A stretch of 64,000 nt of DNA from Caballeronia pedi (GCF_001544915.2 NZ_FCOE02000019.1:82330-146329); one strand, 5' to 3'; counted from the stretch's first letter, positions 8,422 through 17,623 are shown. Program-made: numbers and translations. The notes: generated by a model not told the origin, from the letters alone.

Positions 8422-9645
8422 ATGTCGACTCCAACATCGACCGCGCTCGACAGCGGCAAGCACGTCCAGCTCACGCGCGGCCTGATCGCGCTGTTCGCGT
8501 TCTGCTGCGGCGCGATCGTCGCCAATCTGTATTACGCCCAGCCGATCACCGAACTCATCGCGCCCGACCTGCACATGGCGGGCGGCACGGCGAGTCTGAT
8601 CGTGTCGCTCACGCAGATCGGCTATGCGCTCGGGCTGTTCTTCATCGTGCCGCTCGGCGATCTGCTGGAAAACCGCAAGCTCATGATCGCGACCGCGCTG
8701 GTATCGATCGCGAGCCTCACCGCCGCCACGTTCACGCACACGCCCGGCTGGTTTCTCGTGATCTCGCTGCTGGTCGGCTTTTCGTCGGTGGCGGTGCAGA
8801 TCCTGATTCCGCTCGCAGCGCACCTCGCGCCCGACGAATCGCGCGGCAAGGTGGTCGGCACCATCATGAGCGGGCTGTTGCTCGGCATTCTGCTGTCGCG
8901 GCCGATATCGAGTCTCATCGCGGGCCACTTCGGCTGGCGCGCGATGTTCGGCGTCGCCGCCGTGCTGATGATCGGCATCACGACCGTGCTCGCGCTCACG
9001 ATCCCGCGCCGTCAGCCCGATCATCGCGCGACGTACTTTCAGTTGATCGGCTCGCTCGGCCATCTCGTGCGCACGATGCCGGTCCTGCGGCATCGCTCGC
9101 TCTATCAGGGGCTGATGTTCGCGTCGTTCAGTCTGTTCTGGACCGCGATTCCCGTGGAACTGACGCGGCATTACGGGCTCACGCAGACGGCCATCGGCGT
9201 CTTCGCGCTGATCGGCGCGACGGGCGCGACCTCCGCGCCGATCGCCGGGCGGCTCGCGGATGCGGGCCACACGGTGCGCGCCACGTTCATCGCGCTGATC
9301 CTCGCGGCTATCGCGTACTTGCCGGTGGTGATTCATCCGGCGTGGGGCGTCGGCGCCCTCGTCGTGACCGGCATCGTGCTCGATTTCGCCGTGCAGATGA
9401 ACATGGTGCTCGGCCAGCGCGAGATCTACGCGCTGCACGCGACGAGCCGCAACCGGCTGAACGCGGTGTACATGACGAGCATTTTCGTCGGCGGCGCGAT
9501 CGGTTCGGCGTTCGCGAGCCCGCTCTACGAGCGCGGCGGCTGGACGCTCGTCGCGACCGTCGCGACGGTGTTTCCGCTCATCGCGCTGGCGCATTTCATC
9601 GCGATCGGGCGCCGTCACGCGGCCAGCACCTATACGCAAGGATGA
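8422..9645 (+). CDS. MFS transporter (sugar/drug efflux-like)
   Basis: 407 residues with 12 predicted hydrophobic segments. N-terminal CGAIVANLYYAQPITELIAP is characteristic of the small AraJ/YgaY-like MFS exporters. Loop 2-3 reads VPLGDLLENRKLM, a variant of the MFS motif A. It is followed 93 bp later by a LysR regulator in the same direction; such pairs are often under one control circuit. Substrate unknown. Confidence 0.88.
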   Translation: MSTPTSTALDSGKHVQLTRGLIALFAFCCGAIVANLYYAQPITELIAPDLHMAGGTASLIVSLTQIGYALGLFFIVPLGDLLENRKLMIATALVSIASLTAATFTHTPGWFLVISLLVGFSSVAVQILIPLAAHLAPDESRGKVVGTIMSGLLLGILLSRPISSLIAGHFGWRAMFGVAAVLMIGITTVLALTIPRRQPDHRATYFQLIGSLGHLVRTMPVLRHRSLYQGLMFASFSLFWTAIPVELTRHYGLTQTAIGVFALIGATGATSAPIAGRLADAGHTVRATFIALILAAIAYLPVVIHPAWGVGALVVTGIVLDFAVQMNMVLGQREIYALHATSRNRLNAVYMTSIFVGGAIGSAFASPLYERGGWTLVATVATVFPLIALAHFIAIGRRHAASTYTQG

Positions 9646-9738
9646 TCCGGCTGTATCCACGGCTGATGGCGTAGCGCGCTGCGCGAACGTATCTTGATTC
9701 CGTCGATGACATGATCGGAATCGGGAGGTGAAGCGGAC

Positions 9739-10695
9739 ATGGACAAGCTCTTCAGCATGCGCGTGTTCTCGCGCGTCGCCGAAACCGGCAGCTTCAGCGG
9801 CGTCGCGAAGGACATGGATTGCAGCGTGGGCATCGTGTCGCGCGCGGTCGTGTCGCTCGAAGACGCGCTGCGCACGCGGCTTTTGCAGCGCACGACGCGC
9901 CGCGTGTCGCTCACCGACAGCGGCGAGCGCTACTACCGCAAGTGCAAGACGATCCTCGCCGAAATCGACGCCGCCGACGCCGAAGCCAGCGACGCCGCCA
10001 CGATCCCGCGCGGCCGCCTGCGCGTGCATGCGGTGCCCGATCTGGGCCTCACGCAACTGATGTCGACGATCGTCGAATACCGGCGCGCGCATCCGCAGGT
10101 GACGGTCGATCTGAAACTGCTGCCGGGCATGCCGGACCTCGTGCAGGAGCAGTTCGACGTATCGGTGCTGTCGGCGGCTTCGCTGCCCGATTCGGGCCAC
10201 ACCTACCGCATCGTCGGGCGCTTTCAGCGCGTGCTCGTCGCGGCGCCCGCGTATCTCAGGCGTCACGCGGTGGAATCCATCGGCGATCTGCCGATGCACG
10301 CGCTCACGCGCATCAACGCGCCGTTCGCGCATCCGTGCGACTGGCATGCGGAACTGGCATCCGGCTGGACCGGCAACGCCGAAGCCGCCGATCAGATCGT
10401 GGTGAACGACGCCGAAGCGATTCGCGTCGCGCTGGTGGCGGGCGCGGGCGTCTCGGCGATGCCGCATTACTTCGTCGCCGACGACATCAAGGCGGGCCGT
10501 CTCGTGCGTCTCTTTCCCGACTATCCGTTGCAGGGCGCGAGCGTGTACGCGGTGTATCCGTCGCGCCAGCATATCGACGCGAAGATCAGGACTTTCGTCG
10601 AATTTCTATCGACGTCGCTGCAGGGAAAGTTCGACGTGAGCGCCGGCCACGTGGCGCGCGCTGTGAGGAGCACGCCGCAACTGGTCACGGTTTAG
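9739..10695 (+). CDS. LysR-family transcriptional regulator
   Basis: 318 residues. The N-terminal winged helix, MDKLFSMRVFSRVAETGSF through SRAVVSLEDALRTRLLQRTTRRVSLTDSG, is a standard LysR DNA-binding domain, followed by a periplasmic-binding-protein-like effector domain (FDVSVLSAASLPDSG). The ribosome site GGGAGGTGAAGCGG precedes ATG 9739. It follows an MFS gene on the same strand. The 3' end overlaps the convergent phosphatidylserine synthase gene by 11 bp. Effector and targets unknown. Confidence 0.92.
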   Translation: MDKLFSMRVFSRVAETGSFSGVAKDMDCSVGIVSRAVVSLEDALRTRLLQRTTRRVSLTDSGERYYRKCKTILAEIDAADAEASDAATIPRGRLRVHAVPDLGLTQLMSTIVEYRRAHPQVTVDLKLLPGMPDLVQEQFDVSVLSAASLPDSGHTYRIVGRFQRVLVAAPAYLRRHAVESIGDLPMHALTRINAPFAHPCDWHAELASGWTGNAEAADQIVVNDAEAIRVALVAGAGVSAMPHYFVADDIKAGRLVRLFPDYPLQGASVYAVYPSRQHIDAKIRTFVEFLSTSLQGKFDVSAGHVARAVRSTPQLVTV

Positions 10696-11299
10696 GGATG
10701 CGGATGCGGCTGATCATCAGCGAGCCGGAAATCGCATAGATCAGCACGAGCGGATGCAGCGTGAAGCCGCCGAGACGCACCGTGCCGAGCCACATGCTCT
10801 CGCCGATCGCGCCGGACCACGCGCCGATGGTCAGCAGCAGCACGATGACGAACGACGTGGGAATCGGCGTGCCCTCGAAGTGCGTGACCTTGCCGCTCGC
10901 ACCCGACATTTCCTCGGTCGTCACGTTGTAGCGCGCGAGACGCGACACGCCGCACGCGACGAAGTACGCCAGGATCACGCGGTCATACAGCCCGCGCATG
11001 CCGAATCCATAGCCGATGATCGCCGGCGCGACGCCGAACGAGATCACGTCGGCGAGCGAATCCAGTTCCTTGCCCAAAAGCGACGCCTTTTGCCGCCACC
11101 GCGCGATGCGGCCATCGAGCACGTCGAAGACGAGTGCCGCGAATACCAGGGCGCAGGCGAGGTAGATATGCAGGACGTCGGAGTCGTCGAGGTAGGACAT
11201 CGACGAGAACAGCGCGCCCGTGCCGCACACCGCATTGCCCAGCGTGAACCAGTCGGCCAGGTGGAAATCGCGGATCATCGAGAATCGTTTGGCTTTCAT
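10685..11299 (-). CDS. pssA: CDP-diacylglycerol-serine O-phosphatidyltransferase
   Basis: 204 residues. It contains the complete CDP-alcohol phosphotransferase signature DGx2ARx8Gx3Dx3D: Asp62, Gly63, Ala66, Arg67, Gly76, Asp80 and Asp84, with the two Asp pairs binding metal and CDP-diacylglycerol. The preceding ADWFTLGNAVCGTGAL block is typical of membrane-type (type II) phosphatidylserine synthases. Several membrane helices follow. The enzyme joins serine to CDP-diacylglycerol, the first step to phosphatidylethanolamine. It is shorter than many proteobacterial homologues, so it may be a second copy, and another CDP-alcohol transferase activity is not excluded. Confidence 0.8.
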   Translation of the reverse strand: MKAKRFSMIRDFHLADWFTLGNAVCGTGALFSSMSYLDDSDVLHIYLACALVFAALVFDVLDGRIARWRQKASLLGKELDSLADVISFGVAPAIIGYGFGMRGLYDRVILAYFVACGVSRLARYNVTTEEMSGASGKVTHFEGTPIPTSFVIVLLLTIGAWSGAIGESMWLGTVRLGGFTLHPLVLIYAISGSLMISRIRIPKP

Positions 11300-11400
11300 C
11301 GTTTCTGTCTTCGTGACGTTCGGGTGGCGCTGATCGTCAGCGCCACCGGGCGTTCAAGTCTATCATCGCGCCCTCTTTCCTAAGCACTCCGCATGCCCGG

Positions 11401-11428
11401 CAAACCTGTACGTGAACGTACAGGTTTG
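11401..11428. promoter_or_regulatory. perfect 28-bp inverted repeat, MerR operator
   Basis: Two 13-bp arms, CAAACCTGTACGT and ACGTACAGGTTTG, are exact reverse complements around a 2-bp GA centre. The element lies 43 bp upstream of the merR-like start and 101 bp upstream of the divergent pssA start. MerR regulators bind long dyads of this kind between the -35 and -10 boxes of the promoters they control, so autoregulation of the merR-MFS unit is inferred. Confidence 0.75.
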
Positions 11429-11471
11429 TGTTAAGCTACGCGACATCTACGTGGTCATCTGGATATCCGCC

Positions 11472-11951
11472 ATGCCCGCACTTCTCACTATCCGCGACGC
11501 CGCCGAGCGCCTGCAAGTCACGCCGCGCACGCTCAAGTACTACGAGGAGCGCGGGCTCGTCACGCCTACGCGCAGCGAAGGCCGCTACCGGCTCTACAGC
11601 GAGCAGGATCTGGATCTGTTTGCGCGGATTCTGCGCTTGCGCTCGCTGGGGTTCTCGCTGCAGGGCATCGTCGAGATGCTGAAGCGGCCGATGGAAGCGC
11701 AAGGCGAAGGCCGCACCGGGTACTCGGCTTCGTCGTTGCGCGAAATCGAAGGCGCGCTGTCGCAGCAGATCGAAGCGGTCGATGCGCGCATCGCCGCCGT
11801 GCGCCGCGAACTGAAGGAAGCGCAGACGGTGCGCGGCGAACTCGCCCGCGACCTCGACTATCTGCGGCGCAGAATCGCGGGCGAAAGCAAGGAAGCGCTG
11901 TTGCAGGAGCGCACGGCCGCGCGCAGGCAGCGCAAGGATATCGACGGATGA
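11472..11951 (+). CDS. MerR-family transcriptional regulator
   Basis: 159 residues from the ATG at 11472 (MPALLTIRDAAERLQVTPRTLKYYEERGLV), which is the exact N-terminus of the MerR winged-helix domain; an earlier in-frame start lies inside the operator. Wing residues GRYRLYSEQDLDLFARILRLRSLGFSL follow, then a coiled-coil dimerisation helix to about residue 145. No C-terminal effector domain is present. Its stop overlaps the start of the MFS gene in an ATGA, so they are co-translated, and a perfect dyad lies upstream. It probably controls its own efflux operon. Confidence 0.92.
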   Translation: MPALLTIRDAAERLQVTPRTLKYYEERGLVTPTRSEGRYRLYSEQDLDLFARILRLRSLGFSLQGIVEMLKRPMEAQGEGRTGYSASSLREIEGALSQQIEAVDARIAAVRRELKEAQTVRGELARDLDYLRRRIAGESKEALLQERTAARRQRKDIDG

Positions 11952-13504
11952 CCACGACTTCGTTTCGATATCCGAAGCAAATCGTCGGACGCTTGCGTGG
12001 CGACCTGTTTCCGTGGGCCATCGCGCTCGCCACGGGTCTCGATTACTTCGACAACTCGGTCTTTTCGTTCTTCACGAGCTATATCGCGGGCGGCGTCAAT
12101 GCGTCCTCCGATGAACTCGTGTGGGCATCGAGCGCGTATGCGGTGGCCTCCGTGCTCGGCATCCTGCAGCAGCAATGGTGGATCGAGCGGCTCGGCAACC
12201 GGCGTTACATCGCGGGATGTCTGCTGCTGTTCGCGGCGGGCGCGGTGGCGGCGACGCTGTCCGAATCGTCCATCGAACTGGCGCTCGCGCGCGGCTTTCA
12301 AGGCTACTTCATCGGTCCGATGATGAGCGCCGCGCGCATCCTGATCCAGACGCGCTTCAGCGCGCAAGAACGCCCCGCCGCGACGCGCCGCTTTCTCAAC
12401 ATGATCCTGCTCGGCACCGCGCTCGCGCCCTTGTGCGGCGGTTATCTGGTCGCGTCGCTCGGCTGGCGCGCGCTCTTTTCCTGCACCGCGTTCGCGGGCG
12501 TCGCGCTCGGCGTGCTGGCGTTCTTCGCCGTGCCGTCGTCGGGCCGCGTGCAGCCCGAGGCGCGCGGCGATGCGCATTTCTGGCCGTACATCCTCTTTGC
12601 GTTCGCGCAGGGCGCGTTGCAGATCGTCATGCAGCAGGTGCGTTTCGAGCTTTTCAGCACATCGCCCGAGTTGATCGTGCTGACGGTTGCCGGACTCCTG
12701 TCACTCGGCTGGTTCGTGTGGCATCAGTGGCATCATCCGAAGCCGTTGCTGCGGCTGCATGCACTGCGCGAAAAGACGTTTCAGGTGGGCATCGTGCTGT
12801 ACATCGCGTTCTATTACATCAACAACGCGATGAGCTTTCTCGTCTCGCGCCTGCTCGAAGGCGGACTCGGCTATCCGGTGGAGAATGCGGGGCGGCTCGT
12901 CGGCTTCACGTCGATGGTTTCGCTCGCGATGGCCGTGGTCTATTTTCGCTATTCGGCACGCATCAAACACAAGAAGTGGATGATCATGACCGGCTTTCTG
13001 ATGGCCGCGTTCATCGGTACATGGATGATCAACCTGCCGCCCGATGTCAGCATGCCGTGGCTCATCGCGCCGATGATCCTGCGCGGCATGCTGCTGCTCT
13101 TCATCGCGCTGCCGGTCGCGAACCTGACGTTCCGCGTTTTCGCGATCGATGAATACAGTCACGGCTATCGCTTCAAGAACATCGTCAAGCAACTGACTTA
13201 TTCGTTTTCCACCGCGACGATCATCATCCTCGAGCAGCATCGCGCCGCGCTGCATCAGACGCGGCTGGTCGAAGCGGTCAATCCGTTCAACCCGACTTTT
13301 CAGAGCGTGTATCAAAGCCTGATCGGCGCGTTCGAGCACGTGGGTCGCAGCGCGTCCGAGGCCAAAAGCCTGGCGCTCGTCGAGATCAGCCGCGTCGTCA
13401 CGCAGCAGGCGAATTTCCTCAGTTCGCTCGATGGTTTCTACTACATCATCGGCGTCGCGCTTTGTGCAAGCGTGGTGGCGGCATGGCAGACGCGCATCGA
13501 TTGA
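11948..13504 (+). CDS. MFS efflux transporter, DHA2-like (14-TM)
   Basis: 518 residues with about 14 hydrophobic segments. The order WASSAYAVASVLG, RGFQGYFIGPMMSAARI and LGTALAPLCGGYLVASLGWRALF follows the DHA2 drug:H+ antiporter layout (motif C-like in helix 5), although motif A in loop 2-3 is poorly conserved. The long soluble loop before the last helix (about 420-490) is usual for this group. Coupled by ATGA overlap to the MerR regulator, it is probably the regulated efflux pump of that two-gene unit. Substrate unknown. Confidence 0.85.
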   Translation: MTTTSFRYPKQIVGRLRGDLFPWAIALATGLDYFDNSVFSFFTSYIAGGVNASSDELVWASSAYAVASVLGILQQQWWIERLGNRRYIAGCLLLFAAGAVAATLSESSIELALARGFQGYFIGPMMSAARILIQTRFSAQERPAATRRFLNMILLGTALAPLCGGYLVASLGWRALFSCTAFAGVALGVLAFFAVPSSGRVQPEARGDAHFWPYILFAFAQGALQIVMQQVRFELFSTSPELIVLTVAGLLSLGWFVWHQWHHPKPLLRLHALREKTFQVGIVLYIAFYYINNAMSFLVSRLLEGGLGYPVENAGRLVGFTSMVSLAMAVVYFRYSARIKHKKWMIMTGFLMAAFIGTWMINLPPDVSMPWLIAPMILRGMLLLFIALPVANLTFRVFAIDEYSHGYRFKNIVKQLTYSFSTATIIILEQHRAALHQTRLVEAVNPFNPTFQSVYQSLIGAFEHVGRSASEAKSLALVEISRVVTQQANFLSSLDGFYYIIGVALCASVVAAWQTRID

Positions 13505-13658
13505 ATCCTGGCCCGGCGCAAAGCGCCGCGACAGACCTCGGGGCGGTACCATTTGATAATTTCGTAATTCAAGACACACAGGAACAACGCTGGACGCGCT
13601 GCTCCCATGGCTTTTCGGGTGTCGCGAATCTGGAAAGGATCAAATCGAGAGGATTCGA

Positions 13659-14474
13659 ATGGGCTTCAGACATGCATTCGCACTGGCGAGCCTGATGCTG
13701 GCCTGCGCTTCGTCGCTGGCCGCGAGCCTCGCGATCAATGTCGGCGGTGAACGCTCGCTCACGACCGAGCAGTTGCTCGCGCGTCCCGACGCCGCGACGA
13801 TCCGCGTGCCGAACGACATCACCTTCCATCGCACGATGACGTATCGCGCGGTGCCGCTGCGCGCGCTGCTCGGCATCACGGCATTGGCGGAAGGCAAGGA
13901 GTTGCAGATCACCGGCACCGATGGGTTCGTCACGCACTTGTCGGCAAAGTTGCTCTTCGGCGCCGCGAAGCAGCGCGCTGAACCGTGGCTCGCGATCGAG
14001 CCGCCCGACGCGCCGTGGCCGCAAGCGCCGGGCATCGGCGATATCGGTCCGTTCTATGTCGTGTGGATCGATCCGGCGGCGTCGGGCGTCAGCAGCGAGC
14101 AGTGGCCCTTCAAGGTCGACGCGATCCGCATCGCGCCGACGCTCGCCGCGCGGTTTCCGCAAATCGCCGTCGACAAGAGCGTGCCCGCCGATTCACCCAT
14201 TCGCCGCGGACAAACCGTGCTCGCGACGCAATGCATGGTCTGCCACAAGATGAACGGCGCGGGGGATGCCTCGATGGGCCCCGACCTCAATCTCCCGCAC
14301 AACCCGACCGAATACTTCCAGCCGTGGGTGCTGAAGTCGTTCATCCGCAATCCGAAGTCGATCCGCGCCTGGCCCGACATGAAAATGCCCGGCTTCGACA
14401 AGAACGCCATCAGCGACAGCGATCTCGACGCCGTCATCGCGTATCTCGGATACATGGCGAAACACCGGAAGTAA
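13659..14474 (+). CDS. exported c-type cytochrome with oxidoreductase-like N-terminal domain
   Basis: 271 residues. A signal peptide occupies about residues 1-22 (ALASLMLACASSLAA). Residues 25-165 resemble the molybdopterin-oxidoreductase (sulfite oxidase-type) fold by segments such as VPLRALLGI, LQITGTDGFVTHL and FYVVWIDP, but no cofactor Cys is visible. The C-terminal part is a mono-haem cytochrome c: CMVCH at 192-196 and axial Met at about 243 (KMPGF). It acts in the periplasm in electron transfer. It stands alone between a carrier and a GntR regulator, so the partner is unknown. Confidence 0.8.
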   Translation: MGFRHAFALASLMLACASSLAASLAINVGGERSLTTEQLLARPDAATIRVPNDITFHRTMTYRAVPLRALLGITALAEGKELQITGTDGFVTHLSAKLLFGAAKQRAEPWLAIEPPDAPWPQAPGIGDIGPFYVVWIDPAASGVSSEQWPFKVDAIRIAPTLAARFPQIAVDKSVPADSPIRRGQTVLATQCMVCHKMNGAGDASMGPDLNLPHNPTEYFQPWVLKSFIRNPKSIRAWPDMKMPGFDKNAISDSDLDAVIAYLGYMAKHRK

Positions 14475-14510
14475 GCAGGCACTGAGGGAAATCCCCACGT
14501 TTCATCCCTG

Positions 14511-14536
14511 CGCCAACATTGCATACAATGTTGGCG
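14511..14536. promoter_or_regulatory. 26-bp inverted repeat, FCD-GntR operator
   Basis: Arms CGCCAACATTG and CAATGTTGGCG are exact reverse complements around CATA. The centre TTGCATACAA fits the TTG-N4-CAA pattern bound by FCD-type GntR regulators. It lies 24 bp upstream of the GTG start of the gntR gene. The 10-bp core TTGCATACAA recurs at 14583-14592 inside the first codons, giving a possible second half-operator. Confidence 0.65.
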
Positions 14537-14560
14537 TTAGCCATTTGAAACAAACGCATC

Positions 14561-15271
14561 GTGCCGCAGATCGAGCCAGCTTTGCATACAATCCAGCCTG
14601 AAGTGGCGCGTTCGGCGGACGACGTCTACGTCGCCATCAAGGACGCGCTCGCCGGCGGTCAGTACGGCGCGGGCCAGTATCTGCGCGAGGAAGTGCTAGC
14701 GAGAAGCCTCGGTGTCAGCCGCACGCCCGTGCGTGAAGCCTTGCGCCGGCTGGATGCAGAAGGCTGGGTCGAAACGCGCCCGAACTACGGCGTGCGCGTG
14801 AAGGCGTGGACCTTGCAGGACGCACGCGAGATCTTCGAGGCGCGCCTTCTGATCGAGCCGTATCTCGCCGGGCGCGCGGCGCTTTCGATCGGCGCATCGG
14901 ATATTGCGCGTCTCAAAGACCTGGCCGACGCGATGCTCGCCATCACGCAACATCCGTCGACCGCCGAATCCTGCGAAGCGTGGTTCACCGCGAACGGCGA
15001 ATTCCACGCGATCATCACGGCCGCCGCGAACAACGCGCGCCTCGACCGTTCGCTCAGGTCGATGAAGGAAACGCCGCTCATCAAATGGACGTTCGACACT
15101 TACGACGACCGTGACCGCGAGCGCAGCGCGCGTCAGCACTTCGAAATCGTACTCGCGCTCGAACAGCGCAACGCCGCGTGGGCGGAAGCCGTCACGCGCT
15201 GTCATATCCTCGCCGCCGAAAAGGCGGTGCTCGACCGCCACGACAGGGAACATTCCGCGTTCCAGCCTTGA
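14561..15271 (+). CDS. GntR-family regulator, FCD subfamily
   Basis: 236 residues from a GTG start at 14561. The winged helix LREEVLARSLGVSRTPVREALRRLDAEGWVE is followed by the all-helical FCD effector domain (ARLLIEPYLAGRAA, and the metal-binding pattern FHAIITAAANN ... RQHFEI ... CHILAAEKAV). FCD regulators respond to carboxylic acids. The gene is immediately upstream of, and co-directional with, an MFS carrier and an isocitrate-lyase-like enzyme, so it probably controls those as well as itself through the dyad at 14511. Confidence 0.9.
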   Translation: MPQIEPALHTIQPEVARSADDVYVAIKDALAGGQYGAGQYLREEVLARSLGVSRTPVREALRRLDAEGWVETRPNYGVRVKAWTLQDAREIFEARLLIEPYLAGRAALSIGASDIARLKDLADAMLAITQHPSTAESCEAWFTANGEFHAIITAAANNARLDRSLRSMKETPLIKWTFDTYDDRDRERSARQHFEIVLALEQRNAAWAEAVTRCHILAAEKAVLDRHDREHSAFQP

Positions 15272-15311
15272 GCGGTTCGAGTCATAACAGCATCGACACT
15301 GGAGACACGAC

Positions 15312-16724
15312 ATGGCGGGCACAGACAGCACGACGATCAGCACCGTAAGCGCAGGTCCGCGCCTCGACCGATTACCGATCTCGGGTTTTCACAAGCGCGT
15401 GCTATGGCTGATCGGCGCGGGCATGTTTCTCGATTCCTTCGATGTCTATCTCGCGGGCGGCGTGCTCGGCGCGCTCACGAAGACCGGCTGGTCGACGATG
15501 CAGCTCAACGCCGCGTTCCTCTCGTCGACCTTCATCGGCATGCTGATCGGCGCGTTCACGGCGGGCGTGCTCGGCGATGCGAAAGGCCGCAAGTTCACCT
15601 ATCAGTTCAACCTCGCGGTGTTCGGCCTCGCGTCGCTGGCGGGCGCGTTCGCGCCGGACATGACGTGGCTCATCGTGTGCCGCTTCTTCATGGGGCTCGG
15701 GCTGGGCGCGGAGATCGTCGTCGGTTATGGCTCGGTTGGCGAGTTCATGCCGCCCGCGGTGCGCGGCAGATGGTCGGCGTATCTGTCGCTCATCACGAAC
15801 TCGGCGCTGTTCTTCTCGACCTTCCTCGGCTATCTGATCATTCCGACGATCGGCTGGCGCGCGATGTTCGCGATCGTCGGCGTCGGCGCGATGGTCGTCT
15901 GGGTGATCCGCAAGAAGATGCCCGAGTCGCCGCGCTGGCTCGAATCGAAAGGCCGTTATGAGGAAGCCGAAGCGATCCTGCGCGCCGCCGAAGAAGAGTC
16001 GTCGCGCCACGCGCCGCTGCCGCCCGTCGACGATGCGCCGCGCACCGTGACCAAAAAGACCACCCTGCTCGAACTCTTCTCGCCTTCGCAGATTCGCCGC
16101 ACGTTCGTGTCGATCGTCGTGCAGATCGCGATCAACATGGTGATCTACGGCTTCATCGTGTGGGTGCCGACGTTCCTGATGAAACAGGGCGTCGGCATGG
16201 CGTCATCGCTCGGGTATTCGTCGCTGATGGCGCTCGGCGGGCCGGCGGGCGCGCTCCTGGGCGTGCTCGTCGCCGACCGGATCGGCCGCAAGAACGGCCT
16301 GATCGCGGTCGCCGTGCTGGCGGCCGTGATCGGCTGGCTGTATGGGAACTCCTCCGGTGTCGCGATGGCGACGTTGCTCGGCTTCCTGCTTTTCACGCTG
16401 ACGTATCTGATGGTCGCGCTCGGCATCGCGACGTACATTCCCGAGCTTTTCGCCACCGAAAACCGCATGCGCGCGAACGGCATCGCGGGCTGCGCGGGGC
16501 GCATCACCGGCATTTTCGCGCCGCAGCTCGTCGTCGTGATGTACGCGGCGGGCGGCGTGAAGGACGTGCTGTCGATGATCATCGGCGCGCTCGTCGTGAT
16601 GGCCGTCGTGCTGGCGGTGTTCGGCATCGAGACGAACCGCCGCTCGCTGGAAGACATCGCGCCTTCGCCCGCGACCGATGACGCGCTCGCGGCATCGGCG
16701 CTGTCGCGCGAATCACATCGTTGA
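15312..16724 (+). CDS. MFS transporter (sugar porter / aromatic acid:H+ symporter-like)
   Basis: 470 residues with 12 hydrophobic segments. FLDSFDVYLAGGVLGAL at helix 1, the motif A-like GVLGDAKGRKFTY in loop 2-3 and RFFMGLGLGAEIVVGYGSVGEFMPPAVRGRW in helix 4 are features shared by sugar porters and the aromatic-acid (AAHS) group, with a large central soluble loop at about 205-260. The ribosome site CTGGAGACACGAC precedes ATG 15312. It lies between a GntR regulator and an isocitrate-lyase-family enzyme, suggesting uptake of the acid that enzyme's pathway uses. Confidence 0.85.
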   Translation: MAGTDSTTISTVSAGPRLDRLPISGFHKRVLWLIGAGMFLDSFDVYLAGGVLGALTKTGWSTMQLNAAFLSSTFIGMLIGAFTAGVLGDAKGRKFTYQFNLAVFGLASLAGAFAPDMTWLIVCRFFMGLGLGAEIVVGYGSVGEFMPPAVRGRWSAYLSLITNSALFFSTFLGYLIIPTIGWRAMFAIVGVGAMVVWVIRKKMPESPRWLESKGRYEEAEAILRAAEEESSRHAPLPPVDDAPRTVTKKTTLLELFSPSQIRRTFVSIVVQIAINMVIYGFIVWVPTFLMKQGVGMASSLGYSSLMALGGPAGALLGVLVADRIGRKNGLIAVAVLAAVIGWLYGNSSGVAMATLLGFLLFTLTYLMVALGIATYIPELFATENRMRANGIAGCAGRITGIFAPQLVVVMYAAGGVKDVLSMIIGALVVMAVVLAVFGIETNRRSLEDIAPSPATDDALAASALSRESHR

Positions 16725-16744
16725 AACTTTTCAAGGAAACCGTC

Positions 16745-17623
16745 ATGAGCGTTACGCATGCAGACAAGCGTCAGGCACTGAAAGCGCGGTTCGCGCGCAA
16801 GGAGATCGTTACCGCGCCGGGCATCTTCGACATGATCTCCGCGAAGATGGCAGACTCGATGGGCTTCGAATGCCTCTATATGACGGGCTTCGGCACGGTC
16901 GCATCGTATCTCGGCCTGCCGGACGCGGGGCTCGCGACCTACACCGACATGGTCGATCGCGTGGCGGCGTTCTGCGGCGGCACCAATACGCCGATGATCT
17001 GCGATGGCGACACGGGTTACGGCGGCTTGCTGAACGTTGCGCATACGGTGCGTGGTTACGAGCAGGCGGGCGCGGCGGGCATTCAGCTCGAAGATCAGGA
17101 GTTCCCGAAGAAATGCGGTCATACGCCGGGGCGGCGCGTGATCGCGCTCGAAGACATGGTGCGCAAGATCAAGGTCGCGGTGGAAAGCCGTGGCGACGCC
17201 AATTTCCAGATCGTCGCGCGAACCGATGCACGCACGTCGCTCGGGCTCGATGAAGCGTTGCGTCGTGGCGAAGCCTATGCGAAAGCCGGCGCCGATGTGC
17301 TGTTCATCGAATCGCCGGAGAGTGTCGAGGAACTGGAGAAGATCGGGCGCGCGTTCGACATGCCGCTGCTCGTGAATGTCGTCGAAGGCGGGCGCACGCC
17401 GCAGTTGGCGCCCGAGGAATTGCAGAAGCTCGGATTCTCGCTGGCGATCTATCCGGCGTCGGGGTTTCTATCCGTTGCGAAGGCGCTCAAGGATGTCTAT
17501 GGCGAGATTCTCGCGCGCAAGGGCACGATGGGCGCGTCAGCCGCGATGTATCCGTTCCCGGAGATGTGCGAGCTGATGGGCTTCCCCGAAGTGTGGGCGT
17601 TCGACCGGGCGCACGCGGACTGA
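16745..17623 (+). CDS. isocitrate lyase/PEP mutase superfamily C-C lyase (methylisocitrate or dimethylmalate lyase-like)
   Basis: 292 residues from ATG 16745, 20 bp after the carrier gene, with AAGGAAACCGTC as ribosome site. The alpha/beta-barrel motifs are DGDTGYGG at 87-94 (magnesium-binding Asp) and KKCGH at 122-126, whose Cys is the catalytic acid/base of isocitrate, 2-methylisocitrate and 2,3-dimethylmalate lyases. Presence of that Cys argues against an oxaloacetate decarboxylase or phosphonate enzyme. It likely cleaves a 2-substituted malate or isocitrate analogue to pyruvate or a keto acid plus a dicarboxylate. The exact substrate is unknown. Confidence 0.82.
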   Translation: MSVTHADKRQALKARFARKEIVTAPGIFDMISAKMADSMGFECLYMTGFGTVASYLGLPDAGLATYTDMVDRVAAFCGGTNTPMICDGDTGYGGLLNVAHTVRGYEQAGAAGIQLEDQEFPKKCGHTPGRRVIALEDMVRKIKVAVESRGDANFQIVARTDARTSLGLDEALRRGEAYAKAGADVLFIESPESVEELEKIGRAFDMPLLVNVVEGGRTPQLAPEELQKLGFSLAIYPASGFLSVAKALKDVYGEILARKGTMGASAAMYPFPEMCELMGFPEVWAFDRAHAD

